Both the position numbers and the translations under genes were made by a program. From Pseudomonas koreensis (GTDB lineage Bacteria; Pseudomonadota; Gammaproteobacteria; Pseudomonadales; Pseudomonadaceae), in contig NZ_JAAQYM010000006.1 of NCBI RefSeq assembly GCF_012986595.1, positions 310,001-374,000 of the forward strand: 64,000 nucleotides of DNA, given 5' to 3'. The notes beneath the pieces were generated by a model. That model did not search any database. It was not told the DNA's origin and saw nothing but the letters and a program-made list of their open reading frames with translations. How positions within the stretch are numbered: position 1 is the stretch's first letter; the number at the start of each line of letters is the position of its first letter. Positions 51,256 to 60,818 of the stretch are shown piece by piece.

Positions 51256-52664
51256 GACTCGACCCGCAACTGCGGCAACTGCGCCAGCCACGCCGGCTCA
51301 TCGTCGAGTTGGCGCAGATCCAGCCACAGCGCATCGTCGTCAATGCGACCGAGCACCGGGATCGGCAAGGCACGCAATGCCGCCTCAAGATTGAGCAGGC
51401 AACGTCCGCGCAGACGCTTGGACACGTGCGGGCGCAGGCACAGGGCGGCACTGGGCAATCGCGCCACCGGTTGGCTGCCGCTGCCGATCATGCCCAAGGC
51501 CTGAACGGCGCTGACCTGCCAGAGTTCGCCCAAGGCCTCGGCCATCGCCGGTTGCAAACGAGAGGCCTGGGCGTAGATGTCGGCTTGCGGGCGAGTCAAC
51601 AGCCGCAGACTCGGCAGACGCTCGGCGAGGCGATCCGGGTCGCGATACAAACCCAGCACCGCCTCCAGTGCGGCCAGGGTCAACTTGTCGACACGCAAGG
51701 CGCGCTTCAACGGATTCTTCTTGATCTTCGCGATCAGCTCTTTGCGCCCGACGATCAACCCGGCCTGCGGTCCGCCGAGCAATTTGTCGCCGCTGAAGGT
51801 GACGATGTCCGCGCCATCCAGCAGCGCTTGGCGCACCGTCGGTTCCGCCGGCAGGCCCCAACGGGTCAGGTCCAGCAGACTGCCGCTGCCCAGATCCTCC
51901 AGCAGTGGCAAGCCATGCCGGTGGGCCAACTCAGCCAGCTCCGCTGTCGGCACCCGCGCGGTGAAACCCTCAATGCTGTAGTTGCTCGCATGCACGCGCA
52001 TGATCAAACCGCTGCGCGGGCTGATCGCTGCTTCGTAGTCGCGGGCGTGGGTGCGGTTGGTGGTGCCGACTTCGTGCAGGCGCACACCGGCGCGGGCCAT
52101 GATGTCGGGAATGCGGAACGCGCCGCCGATCTCGATCAACTCACCGCGCGAGATGATGCCTTCCTTGCGCGCGCCAAGGCTGTTCAGCGTCAGCAGCACG
52201 GCGGCGGCATTGTTGTTGACCACGGTGACGGCTTCGGCGCCGGTCAGCTCGCGGATCAGGCCTTCGATCAAATCGTCGCGGTCCCCGCGCTTGCCGCTGG
52301 CCAGATCGAATTCCAGATTGAGCGGATAGCGCGCGGCCATCTGCACCGCGTCGATGGCTTCATCCGGCAACAGCGCCCGGCCCAGATTGGTGTGCAGCAC
52401 CGTGCCGGTGAGGTTGAACACCCGGCGCACGTGGCTGCGCTGCTGCTGGGCCAGGCGCTCACCGACCCGGCCCGCCAGCACTTGCGGGCTGATTTCGATG
52501 GCCGACAATTGCCCGTTCAACACGTCAGCACGCAATTCATCCAGCAACTGACGCAAGCGGCTCAGCAACGCCTCACGACCATAACGCTCAAGCAGCGGCA
52601 GACAAGCCGGGTGACGCAACAAAGCATCAATGGACGGCAAACGCGGGGCAACACTTGCGGACAT
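51252..52664 (-). CDS. selA: L-seryl-tRNA(Sec) selenium transferase SelA
   Basis: 470 residues from ATG 52664 with a GGGAGTGG ribosome site. The fold-type-I PLP enzyme keeps the lysine in TFSGDKLLGGPQAG (Lys294, one off from Lys295 of E. coli), and NLTGTVLHTNLGRALL is conserved near residue 90. It converts Ser-tRNA(Sec) to Sec-tRNA(Sec) using selenophosphate from SelD, which is not encoded in the window. It works as a decamer in the cytosol. Coupled to selB by a GTGA overlap. Confidence 0.95.
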   Translation of the reverse strand: MSASVAPRLPSIDALLRHPACLPLLERYGREALLSRLRQLLDELRADVLNGQLSAIEISPQVLAGRVGERLAQQQRSHVRRVFNLTGTVLHTNLGRALLPDEAIDAVQMAARYPLNLEFDLASGKRGDRDDLIEGLIRELTGAEAVTVVNNNAAAVLLTLNSLGARKEGIISRGELIEIGGAFRIPDIMARAGVRLHEVGTTNRTHARDYEAAISPRSGLIMRVHASNYSIEGFTARVPTAELAELAHRHGLPLLEDLGSGSLLDLTRWGLPAEPTVRQALLDGADIVTFSGDKLLGGPQAGLIVGRKELIAKIKKNPLKRALRVDKLTLAALEAVLGLYRDPDRLAERLPSLRLLTRPQADIYAQASRLQPAMAEALGELWQVSAVQALGMIGSGSQPVARLPSAALCLRPHVSKRLRGRCLLNLEAALRALPIPVLGRIDDDALWLDLRQLDDEPAWLAQLPQLRVES

Positions 52665-52713
52665 CAGCCACTCCCGAAAAAACAAGACTGTCCGGCGAGT
52701 GTAGACGCTAAGG

Positions 52714-53640
52714 TCATTCGTCTCCCGGCGCCAGCAACAGATTCGGGGCCAGACGCTGAAAACCGTCCTGCGCCAGACGCATGTCGAGCAACAGGCTGGT
52801 CAGGTCTGCCGACAGCGCTTCGCCTTCGGCATCGTTTTCCAGATACACCAGTTTCAGGTAGCTGTTGCAGCTGGGGCAAACCTCCGCCCGAATTGGCGCC
52901 TGATTGGCCGCGTGGCGATCGTCTTCGAGGCTCAGGTAATCCAGACCTTTACTTGACTCGCAATACACGCACTTGACCCGCACCACGTGCCATTCGCAGG
53001 CGCACAGCGAGCACACCAGATAACGCAGGCCGTTGTGCTTGCCGCGATGGCGGATCACCCCGGCCATTGCCGGTGAACCACAGCCGGGGCATTGGCTGAG
53101 GCTGTCGCCGGGTTTCAGTTGCAGGTTGGGTACGCTGAGCAGCCAGTGGCTCCACGCCACTTGCAGGCCGGCGCCGAGAAACGGCACCAGCGCTGCCGGC
53201 ACCAGCGAGTATTGGCCGCTGACCAATGCCACGGCCCACGCACGCAACTGTCCGGGGCTGGCCTCCCCTAGCGTGGCTACCGCGTCGAGTACCGCCGGTT
53301 GTTCCGGCGGCACATAGCGTTGCAGCAATGCATCCAGATAAGCCTGCCAGCTCTCCTCGCGCACCAGCGTGTCGGCCGCAAATGGCGGCAGGCCGTGGCG
53401 CTGGCAAACGTCAAGGCGCTGTTCATCAATCGGCGTAGACAGCGGCGGATCATCCATTACCTGCTGCTGCACCCGGCACAACCCGGCAATCAGATGCAGG
53501 TAGTCGGCCAGCGCATGCCCTTCGGCCAGGTGTTCCAGGCGTTGCGCGCGCAGGCTGAACAGGTTGTGCGGTGGCAGGTACAGAAACGGCGGCGAACTGG
53601 CCGCCGCTTCGATTTCCCCGGGTTCAAGAATGGTTGCCAA
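52714..53640 (-). CDS. fdhE: Formate dehydrogenase accessory protein FdhE
   Basis: 308 residues. The C-terminal part holds four rubredoxin-like CxxC motifs: CPGCG, CSLCA, CVYCES and CPSCN, which bind iron in E. coli FdhE. The N-terminal helical half includes FSLRAQRLEHLAEGHALADYL. FdhE aids assembly of the membrane-bound formate dehydrogenase complex. It starts three bases after the gamma subunit stop and is followed by selA. Confidence 0.93.
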   Translation of the reverse strand: MATILEPGEIEAAASSPPFLYLPPHNLFSLRAQRLEHLAEGHALADYLHLIAGLCRVQQQVMDDPPLSTPIDEQRLDVCQRHGLPPFAADTLVREESWQAYLDALLQRYVPPEQPAVLDAVATLGEASPGQLRAWAVALVSGQYSLVPAALVPFLGAGLQVAWSHWLLSVPNLQLKPGDSLSQCPGCGSPAMAGVIRHRGKHNGLRYLVCSLCACEWHVVRVKCVYCESSKGLDYLSLEDDRHAANQAPIRAEVCPSCNSYLKLVYLENDAEGEALSADLTSLLLDMRLAQDGFQRLAPNLLLAPGDE

Positions 53641-53643
53641 AGG

Positions 53644-54309
53644 TCAGCCCTTTTTGGTGATCGGTCGTTCCGGCGCATCCGGATGGCGTTCGTCGCGGGT
53701 GATGTCGCGGTACCAGAGTTCGTGGTGTTTCTTCGCCCAGGCGCGGCTGACCCAACCATGCAGCATCGCGTCGATGGACCCCTTGATCCACAGCCCGGCG
53801 TAGATGTGAATGATGATGCTGAGGATCAGCACAAACCCGGCCAGCGCATGCAGCAGCATCGCCCAGCGAATCACGGTGATGCCGAAATACGCGCTGAAAT
53901 ACGCGCGCCAGATCACCAGCCCGGTGAACAGCAAACCGAGCATGCACAGCAGTAAAGTCCAGAACAGCAGCTTCTGCCCGGCGTTGTACTTGCCCACCGG
54001 CGGCACCGTCTCTTCGTCGTTGACCAGCACCCGATCGATGCGGCGCAGCCACTTCCAGTCATTGCCGATGAAGAAGTTCGCGCGCCAGAACCTGAACACC
54101 AGGCCGAGGAACAACACGAACATCAGCACGCCCATGAACGGATGCAGAATCCGCGTCCACGGCCCGCCGCCGAACAGGTGGGTCAGCCAGAACATCGACG
54201 GATGAAACAACGCCAGCCCGGACAGCCCGGCCATGAAGAACAGAATCGCCACCAGCCAGTGATTGGTGCGCTGGTTAGCGGTGTAACGCAGGATCGTCTT
54301 GTTGCTCAT
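53644..54309 (-). CDS. fdnI: Formate dehydrogenase gamma subunit, cytochrome b556
   Basis: 221 residues with four membrane helices and haem-ligand histidines, including NHWLVAILFFMAGL, HPFMGVLMFVLFLG and MLLHALAGFVLILSIIIHIY (FdnI/FdoI pattern). It anchors the alpha-beta dimer at the periplasmic face and passes electrons to quinone. Its start overlaps the beta gene stop (ATGA). The symbol could equally be fdoI, because N and O types cannot be separated by sequence alone. Confidence 0.93.
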   Translation of the reverse strand: MSNKTILRYTANQRTNHWLVAILFFMAGLSGLALFHPSMFWLTHLFGGGPWTRILHPFMGVLMFVLFLGLVFRFWRANFFIGNDWKWLRRIDRVLVNDEETVPPVGKYNAGQKLLFWTLLLCMLGLLFTGLVIWRAYFSAYFGITVIRWAMLLHALAGFVLILSIIIHIYAGLWIKGSIDAMLHGWVSRAWAKKHHELWYRDITRDERHPDAPERPITKKG

Positions 54310-55241
54310 GGCCGGTCCTCCCCGCGTGGATCGAAGGTGTGCACCGCCGGATCGACGGTATGCACCGAGGTGTCGGGTGGCGCCGGATGTTCATCCTCCT
54401 CGACGCGGTTCGGCCCGATACGCACGTAGTGGAAAAACCCGGCCAGCACCGCCGCGCCCATCGCCAGCAATCCCAGCGGTTTGCTGATGCCCTTCCACAA
54501 GCCCACCAGCGGGCTGATGGCCGGCGCATTCGGTAACCCGGCGTAGATCTTCGGCGTGTCGGCGTGGTGCAGCACGTACATCACGTGGGTGCCGCCGACG
54601 CCTTCCGGGTCATACAGCCCGGCGTTGTCGAAGCCGCGGCTTTTCAGGTCGACGATGCGTTCGGCGGCGTGTTCCTTCATGTCTTCCTTGCTGCCAAAGA
54701 CGATGGCCCCGGTCGGGCAGGTTTTCACACAGGCCGGCTCCAGTCCTACCGCAACGCGGTCGGAACACAAGGTGCACTTATAGGCCTTGTGATCCTTCTG
54801 CGAAATCCGCGGAATGTTGAACGGGCAACCGGTGATGCAGTAGCCGCAGCCGATGCAGTGATCCTGATCGAAATCGACGATGCCGTTGGCGTGCTTGATG
54901 ATCGCCCCGGGACTCGGGCAGGCGGCCAGGCAGCCGGGCTCGGCGCAATGCATGCAGCCGTCCTTGCGGATCAGCCACTCGAGGTTGCCGGCGTCGGTTT
55001 CGTGCTCGGTGAAGCGCATCAACGTCCAGGTTTCGGCGCTGAGGTCCTGCGGGTTGTCGTAGGTGCCGTGGTTGTGGCCGACCTCGTCGCGCAGCTCGTT
55101 CCATTCCGAGCAGGCGACCTGACAGGCCTTGCAGCCGATGCATTTGGTGGTGTCGATCAGCTTGGCGACTTCCTGCTGATTCCTCACCGAGGGCGGCACC
55201 GTGGTGGTGGCCGAGCGGGCAATGATGTCTTGGCTGGCCAT
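54306..55241 (-). CDS. fdxH: Formate dehydrogenase beta subunit (four [4Fe-4S])
   Basis: 311 residues. Cysteine clusters DTTKCIGCKACQVACSEW, CMHCAEPGCLAACP, CIGCGYCITGCP and CTLCSDRVAVGLEPACVKTCP bind four [4Fe-4S] centres, and a C-terminal membrane helix (about 255-275) anchors it. It wires formate electrons from the alpha subunit to the gamma cytochrome. The ATG directly follows the alpha stop codon, giving tight coupling. Confidence 0.95.
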   Translation of the reverse strand: MASQDIIARSATTTVPPSVRNQQEVAKLIDTTKCIGCKACQVACSEWNELRDEVGHNHGTYDNPQDLSAETWTLMRFTEHETDAGNLEWLIRKDGCMHCAEPGCLAACPSPGAIIKHANGIVDFDQDHCIGCGYCITGCPFNIPRISQKDHKAYKCTLCSDRVAVGLEPACVKTCPTGAIVFGSKEDMKEHAAERIVDLKSRGFDNAGLYDPEGVGGTHVMYVLHHADTPKIYAGLPNAPAISPLVGLWKGISKPLGLLAMGAAVLAGFFHYVRIGPNRVEEDEHPAPPDTSVHTVDPAVHTFDPRGEDRP

Positions 55242-58200
55242 CTATATTTTCTCCACGTTGACCAGGAATGACTTGGATTCCGGGGTCTGTGTGTTGCCAT
55301 CGCCGAGGAACGGCACCAGGGTGTTGGTCAGGTAGCCGTGACGCGTCAGGCCGGTAAAGCCCCAATGCAGCGGAATGCCGATCTGATGCACCACCTGGCC
55401 GTTGACCTGCAGCGGCCGGATGCGTTTGGTCACCACCGCGACCGCCTCGATGAACCCGCGTTTACAGCTGACCCGCACCCGATCCCCGGCGGCGATGCCC
55501 TTCTCCTTCGCCAGCACTTCGCCGATCTCGACGAACTGCTCAGGCTGGGCAATTGCATTCAACTTGCAATGCTTGCTCCAGAAGTGGAAGTGCTCGGTCA
55601 GCCGGTAACTGGTGCCGGCGTACGGGAAGTCCTTGGCTTCGCCGAGGCTTTCCCAGACCGAATCGAAGATCCGCGCCGCCGGGTTGCTGGTGGCTTTCTT
55701 GTTTTGCGGGTGCAGCGGGTTGATGCCGATCGGCGTTTCGAACGGCTCGTAGTGCTCGGGGAATGGCCCTTCGTTCATCTTGTCGACGGCGAAGAACCGC
55801 GCCACGCCTTCGGGGTTCATGATGAACGGGCTCATCCCGGCTTCCGGCGGCACATCGGCCTTGTAGTCCGGCACGTCGGTGCCGCCCCAGGCCTTGCCGT
55901 TCCACCACACCAGGCGTTTCTTCGGATCCCACGGCTTGCCCGCAACGTCCGCCGATGCACGGTTGTAGAGGATTCGCCGGTTGGCCGGCCACGCCCAGGC
56001 CCAGCCCAGGTGCTGGTGCATGCCATACGGGTCGGCATTGTCGCGGCGGGCCATCTGGTTACCGGCCTCGGTCCAGCTGCCGGCGAAGATCCAGCAGCCG
56101 GACGCGGTGCTGCCGTCGTCCTTGAGCTGAGCGAACGCGGCCAGTTGCGAGCCGGCCTTGACCGTTGCGCCGCTGGCATCGGTGAAGTCGGCCATGGCGC
56201 TACCATTGATTTCCTTCGCCAGTTCCTCCGGCGAGGGCTCGTCGGGAATCTTGTACGGCCACGACAGTTTCAACAGCGGATCGGGGAATTTGCCGCCCTC
56301 GGCCTGATAACGCTTGCGCAGGCGCAGGAACAGTTCGCTCATGATGCGAATGTCGGTCTGCGCTTCGCCCGGGCCATCGGCGCCTTTCCAGTGCCATTGC
56401 AGCCAGCGGCTGCTGTTGACCAGTGAACCGTCCTCTTCGGCAAAGCAGGTGGTGGGCAGGCGAATGACTTCGGTCTGGATGTCGGCGCTTTTCACGTCGT
56501 TGTACGGCCCGACGTTGTGCCAGAACTCCGAGGTCTCGGTGGCCAGCGGGTCCATCACCACCAGCCACTTGAGTTTGGCCAGCGCGCCCATCACCCGGTT
56601 CTTGTCCGGCAATGCAGCGATGGGGTTGAACCCTTGGCACACGTAGCCGTTGACCTTGCCCTGGCTCATCAGGTCGAACATCTTCAGGACGTCATAGTTG
56701 GGGATGTCGAGTTTCGGCAAATGGTCATAGAGCCAGTTGTTCTCGACGGTGGCGTTGGCGCCGTACCACGACTTCATCAGGCTGACGTGGAATTTGCTGT
56801 AGTTCTGCCAGTAGGACAATTGCCCCGGACGCAACGGCATTTGCGTGCGTTTTTTGATGAAGGCGTTGTAATCCTGCTCGGCGTCGCTGCCCAGGGTCAG
56901 GTAGCCCGGCAGCGAGTTGGACAGCAAACCAAGGTCAGTCAGGCCCTGAATGTTCGAGTGCCCACGCAAGGCATTGACGCCCCCGCCCGGCATGCCGACG
57001 TTGCCCAGCAGCAGTTGCACCATCGCCGCACTGCGGATGATCTGCGCGCCGATCGAGTGCTGCGTCCAGCCCAGGGCATAGAGAATCGTCATGGTCTTGC
57101 CCGGGGTCGAGCAGGTGGCGATTTCTTCCCAGATTTTTTTCATCGCATCGACCGGCATGCCGCAGATCTGGCTCGCGAGATCGATGTTGTAGCGGCTGTA
57201 ATGCTGCTTCATCAGTTGATAGACGCAGCGCGGGTCCTGCAGGGTCGGATCGACCTTGACGAAACCGTCCTCGCCCAGCTCGTAACCCCAGCCGGACTTG
57301 TCGGTGTAGCTGCGTTTGGCCGCGTCGTAGCCACTGAATATCCCGTCTTCGAAGCCATAGCCGGCTTTGACGATGAACGAGACGTCGGTGTAGTTGCGCA
57401 CGTATTCGTGCTGGATCTTGTCCTCGGTCAGCAGGTAATTGATCAAGCCGCCCATGAAGGCGATGTCGGTGCCGGTACGGATCGGTGCGTAATAGTCGGC
57501 CACCGAAGCAGTCCGGGTAAAACGCGGGTCGACCACGATCAGCCGGGCGGCGTTGTGCGCCTTGGCCTCGGTCACCCATTTGAAGCCACACGGATGCGCT
57601 TCTGCTGCGTTGCCGCCCATCACCAGGATCAGATTCGCGTTGGCGATATCGGTCCAGGTATTGGTCATGGCACCACGGCCGTACGTCGGGGCAAGACTTG
57701 CCACCGTCGGGCCGTGTCAGACACGCGCCTGGTTATCGAACCCCAGCATGCCGAGACTGCGAATCACCTTCTGGGTGATGTAGCCCGCTTCGTTGGACGC
57801 CGCCGACGCCGCGAGGAAGCCGGTGGTGAGCCAGCGGTTCACCGTCTGCCCGGTGGCGTTCTGCTCGATGAAATTGGCGTCGCGGTCGGCCTTCATCAGG
57901 TCGGCGATGCGATCCAGCGCTTCGTCCCAGCTGATCCGGGTCCATTCGCTGCTGCCGGGTTTGCGCGTTTGCGGATAGAGCAAACGGCCCGGGCTGTGAA
58001 TGAAGTCCAGCAGGCCCGCGCCTTTTGGGCACAGGGTGCCGCGGTTGACCGGGTGGTCGGCGTCGCCTTCGATGTGAATGATATTTTGCGCGACGTTCTT
58101 CGCGGCATCGCCCTGGCTGTACATGATCAACCCGCAACCGACCGAGCAATACGGGCAGGTGTTGCGGGTTTCATGGGTGTGGGCAAGCTTGAAGTGACGC

Positions 58201-58307
58201 ACCTGCTCGGCGAAGGCTGGCGTCGGGGCCATGCCCAACGCGCCCAGGCTAGAGCCTGCAAGGCCGATACCGGCGACCTTGAAGAACTGACGACGGCTGA
58301 GATCCAT
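55242..58307 (-). CDS. fdnG: Formate dehydrogenase alpha subunit, selenoprotein (Sec197)
   Basis: 1021 residues if the in-frame TGA at 57719-57717 is read as selenocysteine 197. The reading ...DNQARV-U-HGPTVASLAPTYG continues in frame and matches FdnG of E. coli (Sec196). A twin-arginine signal SRRQFFKVAG precedes a [4Fe-4S] site (CPYCSVGCGL) and the molybdopterin domains. It oxidises formate to CO2 in the periplasm using a bis-MGD cofactor with Mo or W and Sec. Without recoding, the frame would appear as two separate genes. First gene of the fdnG-fdxH-fdnI-fdhE-selA-selB-selC series. Confidence 0.96.
57681..57719 (-). promoter_or_regulatory. SECIS element and Sec UGA codon
   Basis: The UGA (57719-57717) is followed on the mRNA by a hairpin with apical GGCAAGUCUUGCC (57702-57690), closely resembling the E. 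coli fdnG/fdhF SECIS with its G and U in the loop. SelB binds this while the ribosome is at the UGA. Stem details were paired by eye. Confidence 0.8.
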
Positions 58308-58330
58308 CGTGCACTCCTGATCAGGTGGAA

Positions 58331-58353
58331 CCCGGTACTGATGCCGGGCTTTT
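58331..58353 (+). terminator. Plus-strand terminator upstream of fdnG, copy 1
   Basis: CCCGG/CCGGG arms (58331-58335, 58344-58348) followed by C and TTTTT on the plus strand. No plus-strand gene precedes it. Confidence 0.6.
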
Positions 58354-58371
58354 TCTGGACAGACACGGTTA

Positions 58372-58395
58372 CGGCAGGATGACTGCCGGTTTTTT
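58372..58395 (+). terminator. Plus-strand terminator upstream of fdnG, copy 2
   Basis: CGGCAG-GATGA-CTGCCG with TTTTTT at 58390-58395. A strong intrinsic terminator shape on the plus strand, opposite to fdnG. Confidence 0.7.
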
Positions 58396-58458
58396 CACTG
58401 TAGACAATGACCACACGTTCTGTGTGAAAACCGACCGTCGGCCGTTTGTCGGATCATT

Positions 58459-58551
58459 CCCCTGTAGGAGCTGCCAAAGGCTGCGATCTTTTGCTTTTGA
58501 TTGTTAAAAACAAGATCAAAAGATCGCAGCCTTTGGCAGCTCCTACAGGGG
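58459..58551. repeat. REPIN-like perfect 35-base inverted repeat
   Basis: Arms 58459-58493 and 58517-58551 are exact reverse complements (starting CCCCTGTAGGAGCTGCC) around a 23-base spacer. REP-family repeat doublet between fdnG and the MalY-like gene. Confidence 0.85.
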
Positions 58552-58603
58552 TTCCGGGTTTATCATGTCGCCCAGGACCCATCCCGCCTTCACGAGACCG
58601 CGC

Positions 58604-59758
58604 ATGACTTTCGATTTTGATCAGGTATTCGACCGCCACAACACCGGCAGCACCAAATGGAGCCGCTACCCGGCCGATGTGTTGCCGATGTGGGTCGCTG
58701 ATATGGATTTCGCCGCGCCGCCGGTGATCATCGAGGCGTTGCAGCAGCGCCTGCTGCACCCGCTGGTGGGCTACAGCGTGGCGCAGGACAATCTGCGTGA
58801 AGCCATCGTCGCCGACCTGTGGAACAAGTTCGCCTGGAAGGTCAAACCGCAGGAACTGATTTTCCTGCCCGGGGTTGAATCCGGTTTCAACATGGCTTTG
58901 AAAGCCCTGGTGCAGCCGCAGCAGAACGTCGTGGTGCAAGTGCCGAACTACCCGCCGCTGCGGCATGCGCCGGGGCATTGGGGGCTGAACAAGGTCGAGC
59001 TGGAGTTCGTCGCCCAGGCCGATGGCACCTACGCCACTCCGCTGGAGGCATTGAGTCAGTCGCTCGCCAAGGGCGGCGCCCTGCTGCTGAGCAACCCGCA
59101 CAACCCGATTGGCAAGGTGTTCACTGCGCAAGAGCTGACGGATATCGCCGACGTCTGCATGGCGCATGACGCCTGGATCATCTCCGACGAGATCCACGCC
59201 GAGCTGTGCTTCGATGGCCGCGTGCACATTCCGACCGCGTCCCTGAGCCCGGACATCGCCAAGCGCACCATCACCCTGATGTCGGCCAGCAAGGCGTACA
59301 ACATCGCCGGCCTCAAGACCTCGTTCATGATCATCCAAGACGCCGCCCTGCGCGAGCGCGTCAACCACGCCCGCTGCGGCATGGTCGACAGCGTCAATCC
59401 GCTGGGCATGGAAGCCACCCGCGTCGCCTACAGCGAAGGCGCACCGTGGCTCGCCGAGCTGAAAACCTACCTGCAGGCCAACCGCGACTGGCTGGTGGAC
59501 GCCGTGCGCAGTCGCTTGCCGGGCGTGTCTATCAATGTGCCGCAAGGGACGTATCTGGCGTGGCTCGATTGCTCGGCGCTGGATCTGGACAATCCGCAGC
59601 AGTTCTTCCTTGAGCAGGCCAAGGTCGGCCTCAGCGCCGGTGTGGATTTCGGCGATCAGCACCAACAGTTCGTGCGCCTGAACTTTGGCTGCCCGCGTTC
59701 GTTGCTGGAAGAAGGCATTGGCCGCATGGAGCGCGCACTGGCACAACGCAACACCTGA
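58604..59758 (+). CDS. MalY/PatB-type PLP-dependent C-S beta-lyase / aminotransferase
   Basis: 384 residues from ATG 58604; an in-frame ATG at 58565 is possible but has no ribosome site. Fold-type-I class I/II features: ADVLPMWVADMDFAAPP at the N-terminus, LLLSNPHNPIGKVFT, WIISDEIHAELCFDG, and the PLP lysine in MSASKAYNIAGLKTS. Members cleave cystathionine or cysteine conjugates, giving pyruvate, ammonia and a thiol. Flanked by REP doublets, monocistronic. Confidence 0.88.
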   Translation: MTFDFDQVFDRHNTGSTKWSRYPADVLPMWVADMDFAAPPVIIEALQQRLLHPLVGYSVAQDNLREAIVADLWNKFAWKVKPQELIFLPGVESGFNMALKALVQPQQNVVVQVPNYPPLRHAPGHWGLNKVELEFVAQADGTYATPLEALSQSLAKGGALLLSNPHNPIGKVFTAQELTDIADVCMAHDAWIISDEIHAELCFDGRVHIPTASLSPDIAKRTITLMSASKAYNIAGLKTSFMIIQDAALRERVNHARCGMVDSVNPLGMEATRVAYSEGAPWLAELKTYLQANRDWLVDAVRSRLPGVSINVPQGTYLAWLDCSALDLDNPQQFFLEQAKVGLSAGVDFGDQHQQFVRLNFGCPRSLLEEGIGRMERALAQRNT

Positions 59759-59772
59759 AAACACCATCAATC

Positions 59773-59862
59773 TGTAGGAGTGAGCCTGCTCGCGATAGCT
59801 GACTGACATTCAACATCAATGTCGGCTGATACACCGCTATCGCGAGCAGGCTCACTCCTACA
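59773..59862. repeat. REPIN-like perfect 27-base inverted repeat
   Basis: TGTAGGAGTGAGCC... at 59773-59799 is the exact reverse complement of 59836-59862. Inside is a GACATT/AATGTC hairpin. A different sequence class from 58459, but with the same TGTAGGAG ends. Confidence 0.85.
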
Positions 59863-59954
59863 ATGGTTTTGTGGTCATCCAAAATCCGATCGAACTCACG
59901 GCAAACCGTCCGGGTCAACCGCCCATACCTGCCCTAAGACCTCGGAGATTTGTG

Positions 59955-60812
59955 ATGACCGACTATCCAAAACCACCCTTCCTCAAACAAGCTCAAGCCG
60001 TCCCGGGCTCGCAAAGCAAAATGCAGCCCCATCCCGACTGTGGCGAGCAAAGCTACGTCGGCTCCGGACGCCTGGCTGGCAAGATTGCGTTGATCACCGG
60101 CGCCGACAGCGGCATCGGCCGCGCCGTGGCGATTGCCTTCGCCCGTGAAGGCGCAGACGTCGCCGTGGCCTATCTCAATGAACATGACGACGCCAAAGAG
60201 ACCGCGCGCTGGGTCGAACAGGCGGGCCGCCAGTGCCTGCTGCTGCCCGGCGATATTGCGCAAAAGGCCCAATGCCAGGCGCTGGTGGACCAGACCGTCG
60301 AACGCTTCGGGCGCATCGACGTGCTGGTCAACAACGCCGCGTTCCAGATGACCCACGAGACCTTCGAGGAAATCCCCGACGAGGAATGGGTGATGACCTT
60401 CGACGTCAACATCACGGCGATCTTCCGCCTGTGCCAGGCGGCGATCAAACACATGCGTCCCGGCGCGTCGATCATCAACACCAGCTCGATCAACTCGGAC
60501 ATGCCCAAACCCACCCTGCTCGCCTACGCGACCACCAAAGGCGCGATCGCCAACTTCACCGGCGGTCTGGCGCAGATACTCGGGCCGAAAGAAATCCGCG
60601 TGAACTGCGTAGCACCCGGGCCGATCTGGACGCCGTTGATCGTCTCGACCATGCCCGATGAAGAAGTGCAGAACTTCGGCAGCGAAACCCCGCTGGGACG
60701 TCCGGGACAACCGGTGGAAGTGGCGCCGATCTACGTGCTGCTGGCCTCGGATGAAGCCAGTTACATCACCGGCCAGCGTTATGGAGTCACGGGCGGCAAG
60801 CCGATGTTGTAA
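59955..60812 (+). CDS. General-stress-type SDR oxidoreductase (YdaD/GSP39-like)
   Basis: 285 residues from ATG 59955, with GGAG ten bases upstream. After a 45-residue extension (YPKPPFLKQAQAVPGSQ) comes the Rossmann motif LITGADSGIGRAVA, NNAA at VLVNNAAFQ, and the catalytic SSINS...YATTK triad. The extension with PGS/MQP motif is typical of GSP39-type stress SDRs of soil bacteria. It ends 6 bases before the antiporter gene, so the two are probably co-transcribed. Substrate unknown. Confidence 0.88.
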   Translation: MTDYPKPPFLKQAQAVPGSQSKMQPHPDCGEQSYVGSGRLAGKIALITGADSGIGRAVAIAFAREGADVAVAYLNEHDDAKETARWVEQAGRQCLLLPGDIAQKAQCQALVDQTVERFGRIDVLVNNAAFQMTHETFEEIPDEEWVMTFDVNITAIFRLCQAAIKHMRPGASIINTSSINSDMPKPTLLAYATTKGAIANFTGGLAQILGPKEIRVNCVAPGPIWTPLIVSTMPDEEVQNFGSETPLGRPGQPVEVAPIYVLLASDEASYITGQRYGVTGGKPML

Positions 60813-60818
60813 GCCGCC

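Noticed and set aside
51213..52976. 587-residue open frame antisense to selA and fdhE
   Set aside because: Shadow frame crossing gene borders; no motif seen.
57717..57719. In-frame stop splitting the formate dehydrogenase alpha gene, suggesting a pseudogene
   Set aside because: The codon is UGA at the conserved Sec position, followed by a SECIS-like hairpin, with selA, selB and selC in the same cluster.
56517..58382. 621-residue open frame antisense to fdnG
   Set aside because: Covers the opposite strand of a selenoprotein gene with strong family matches; composition is that of a shadow.
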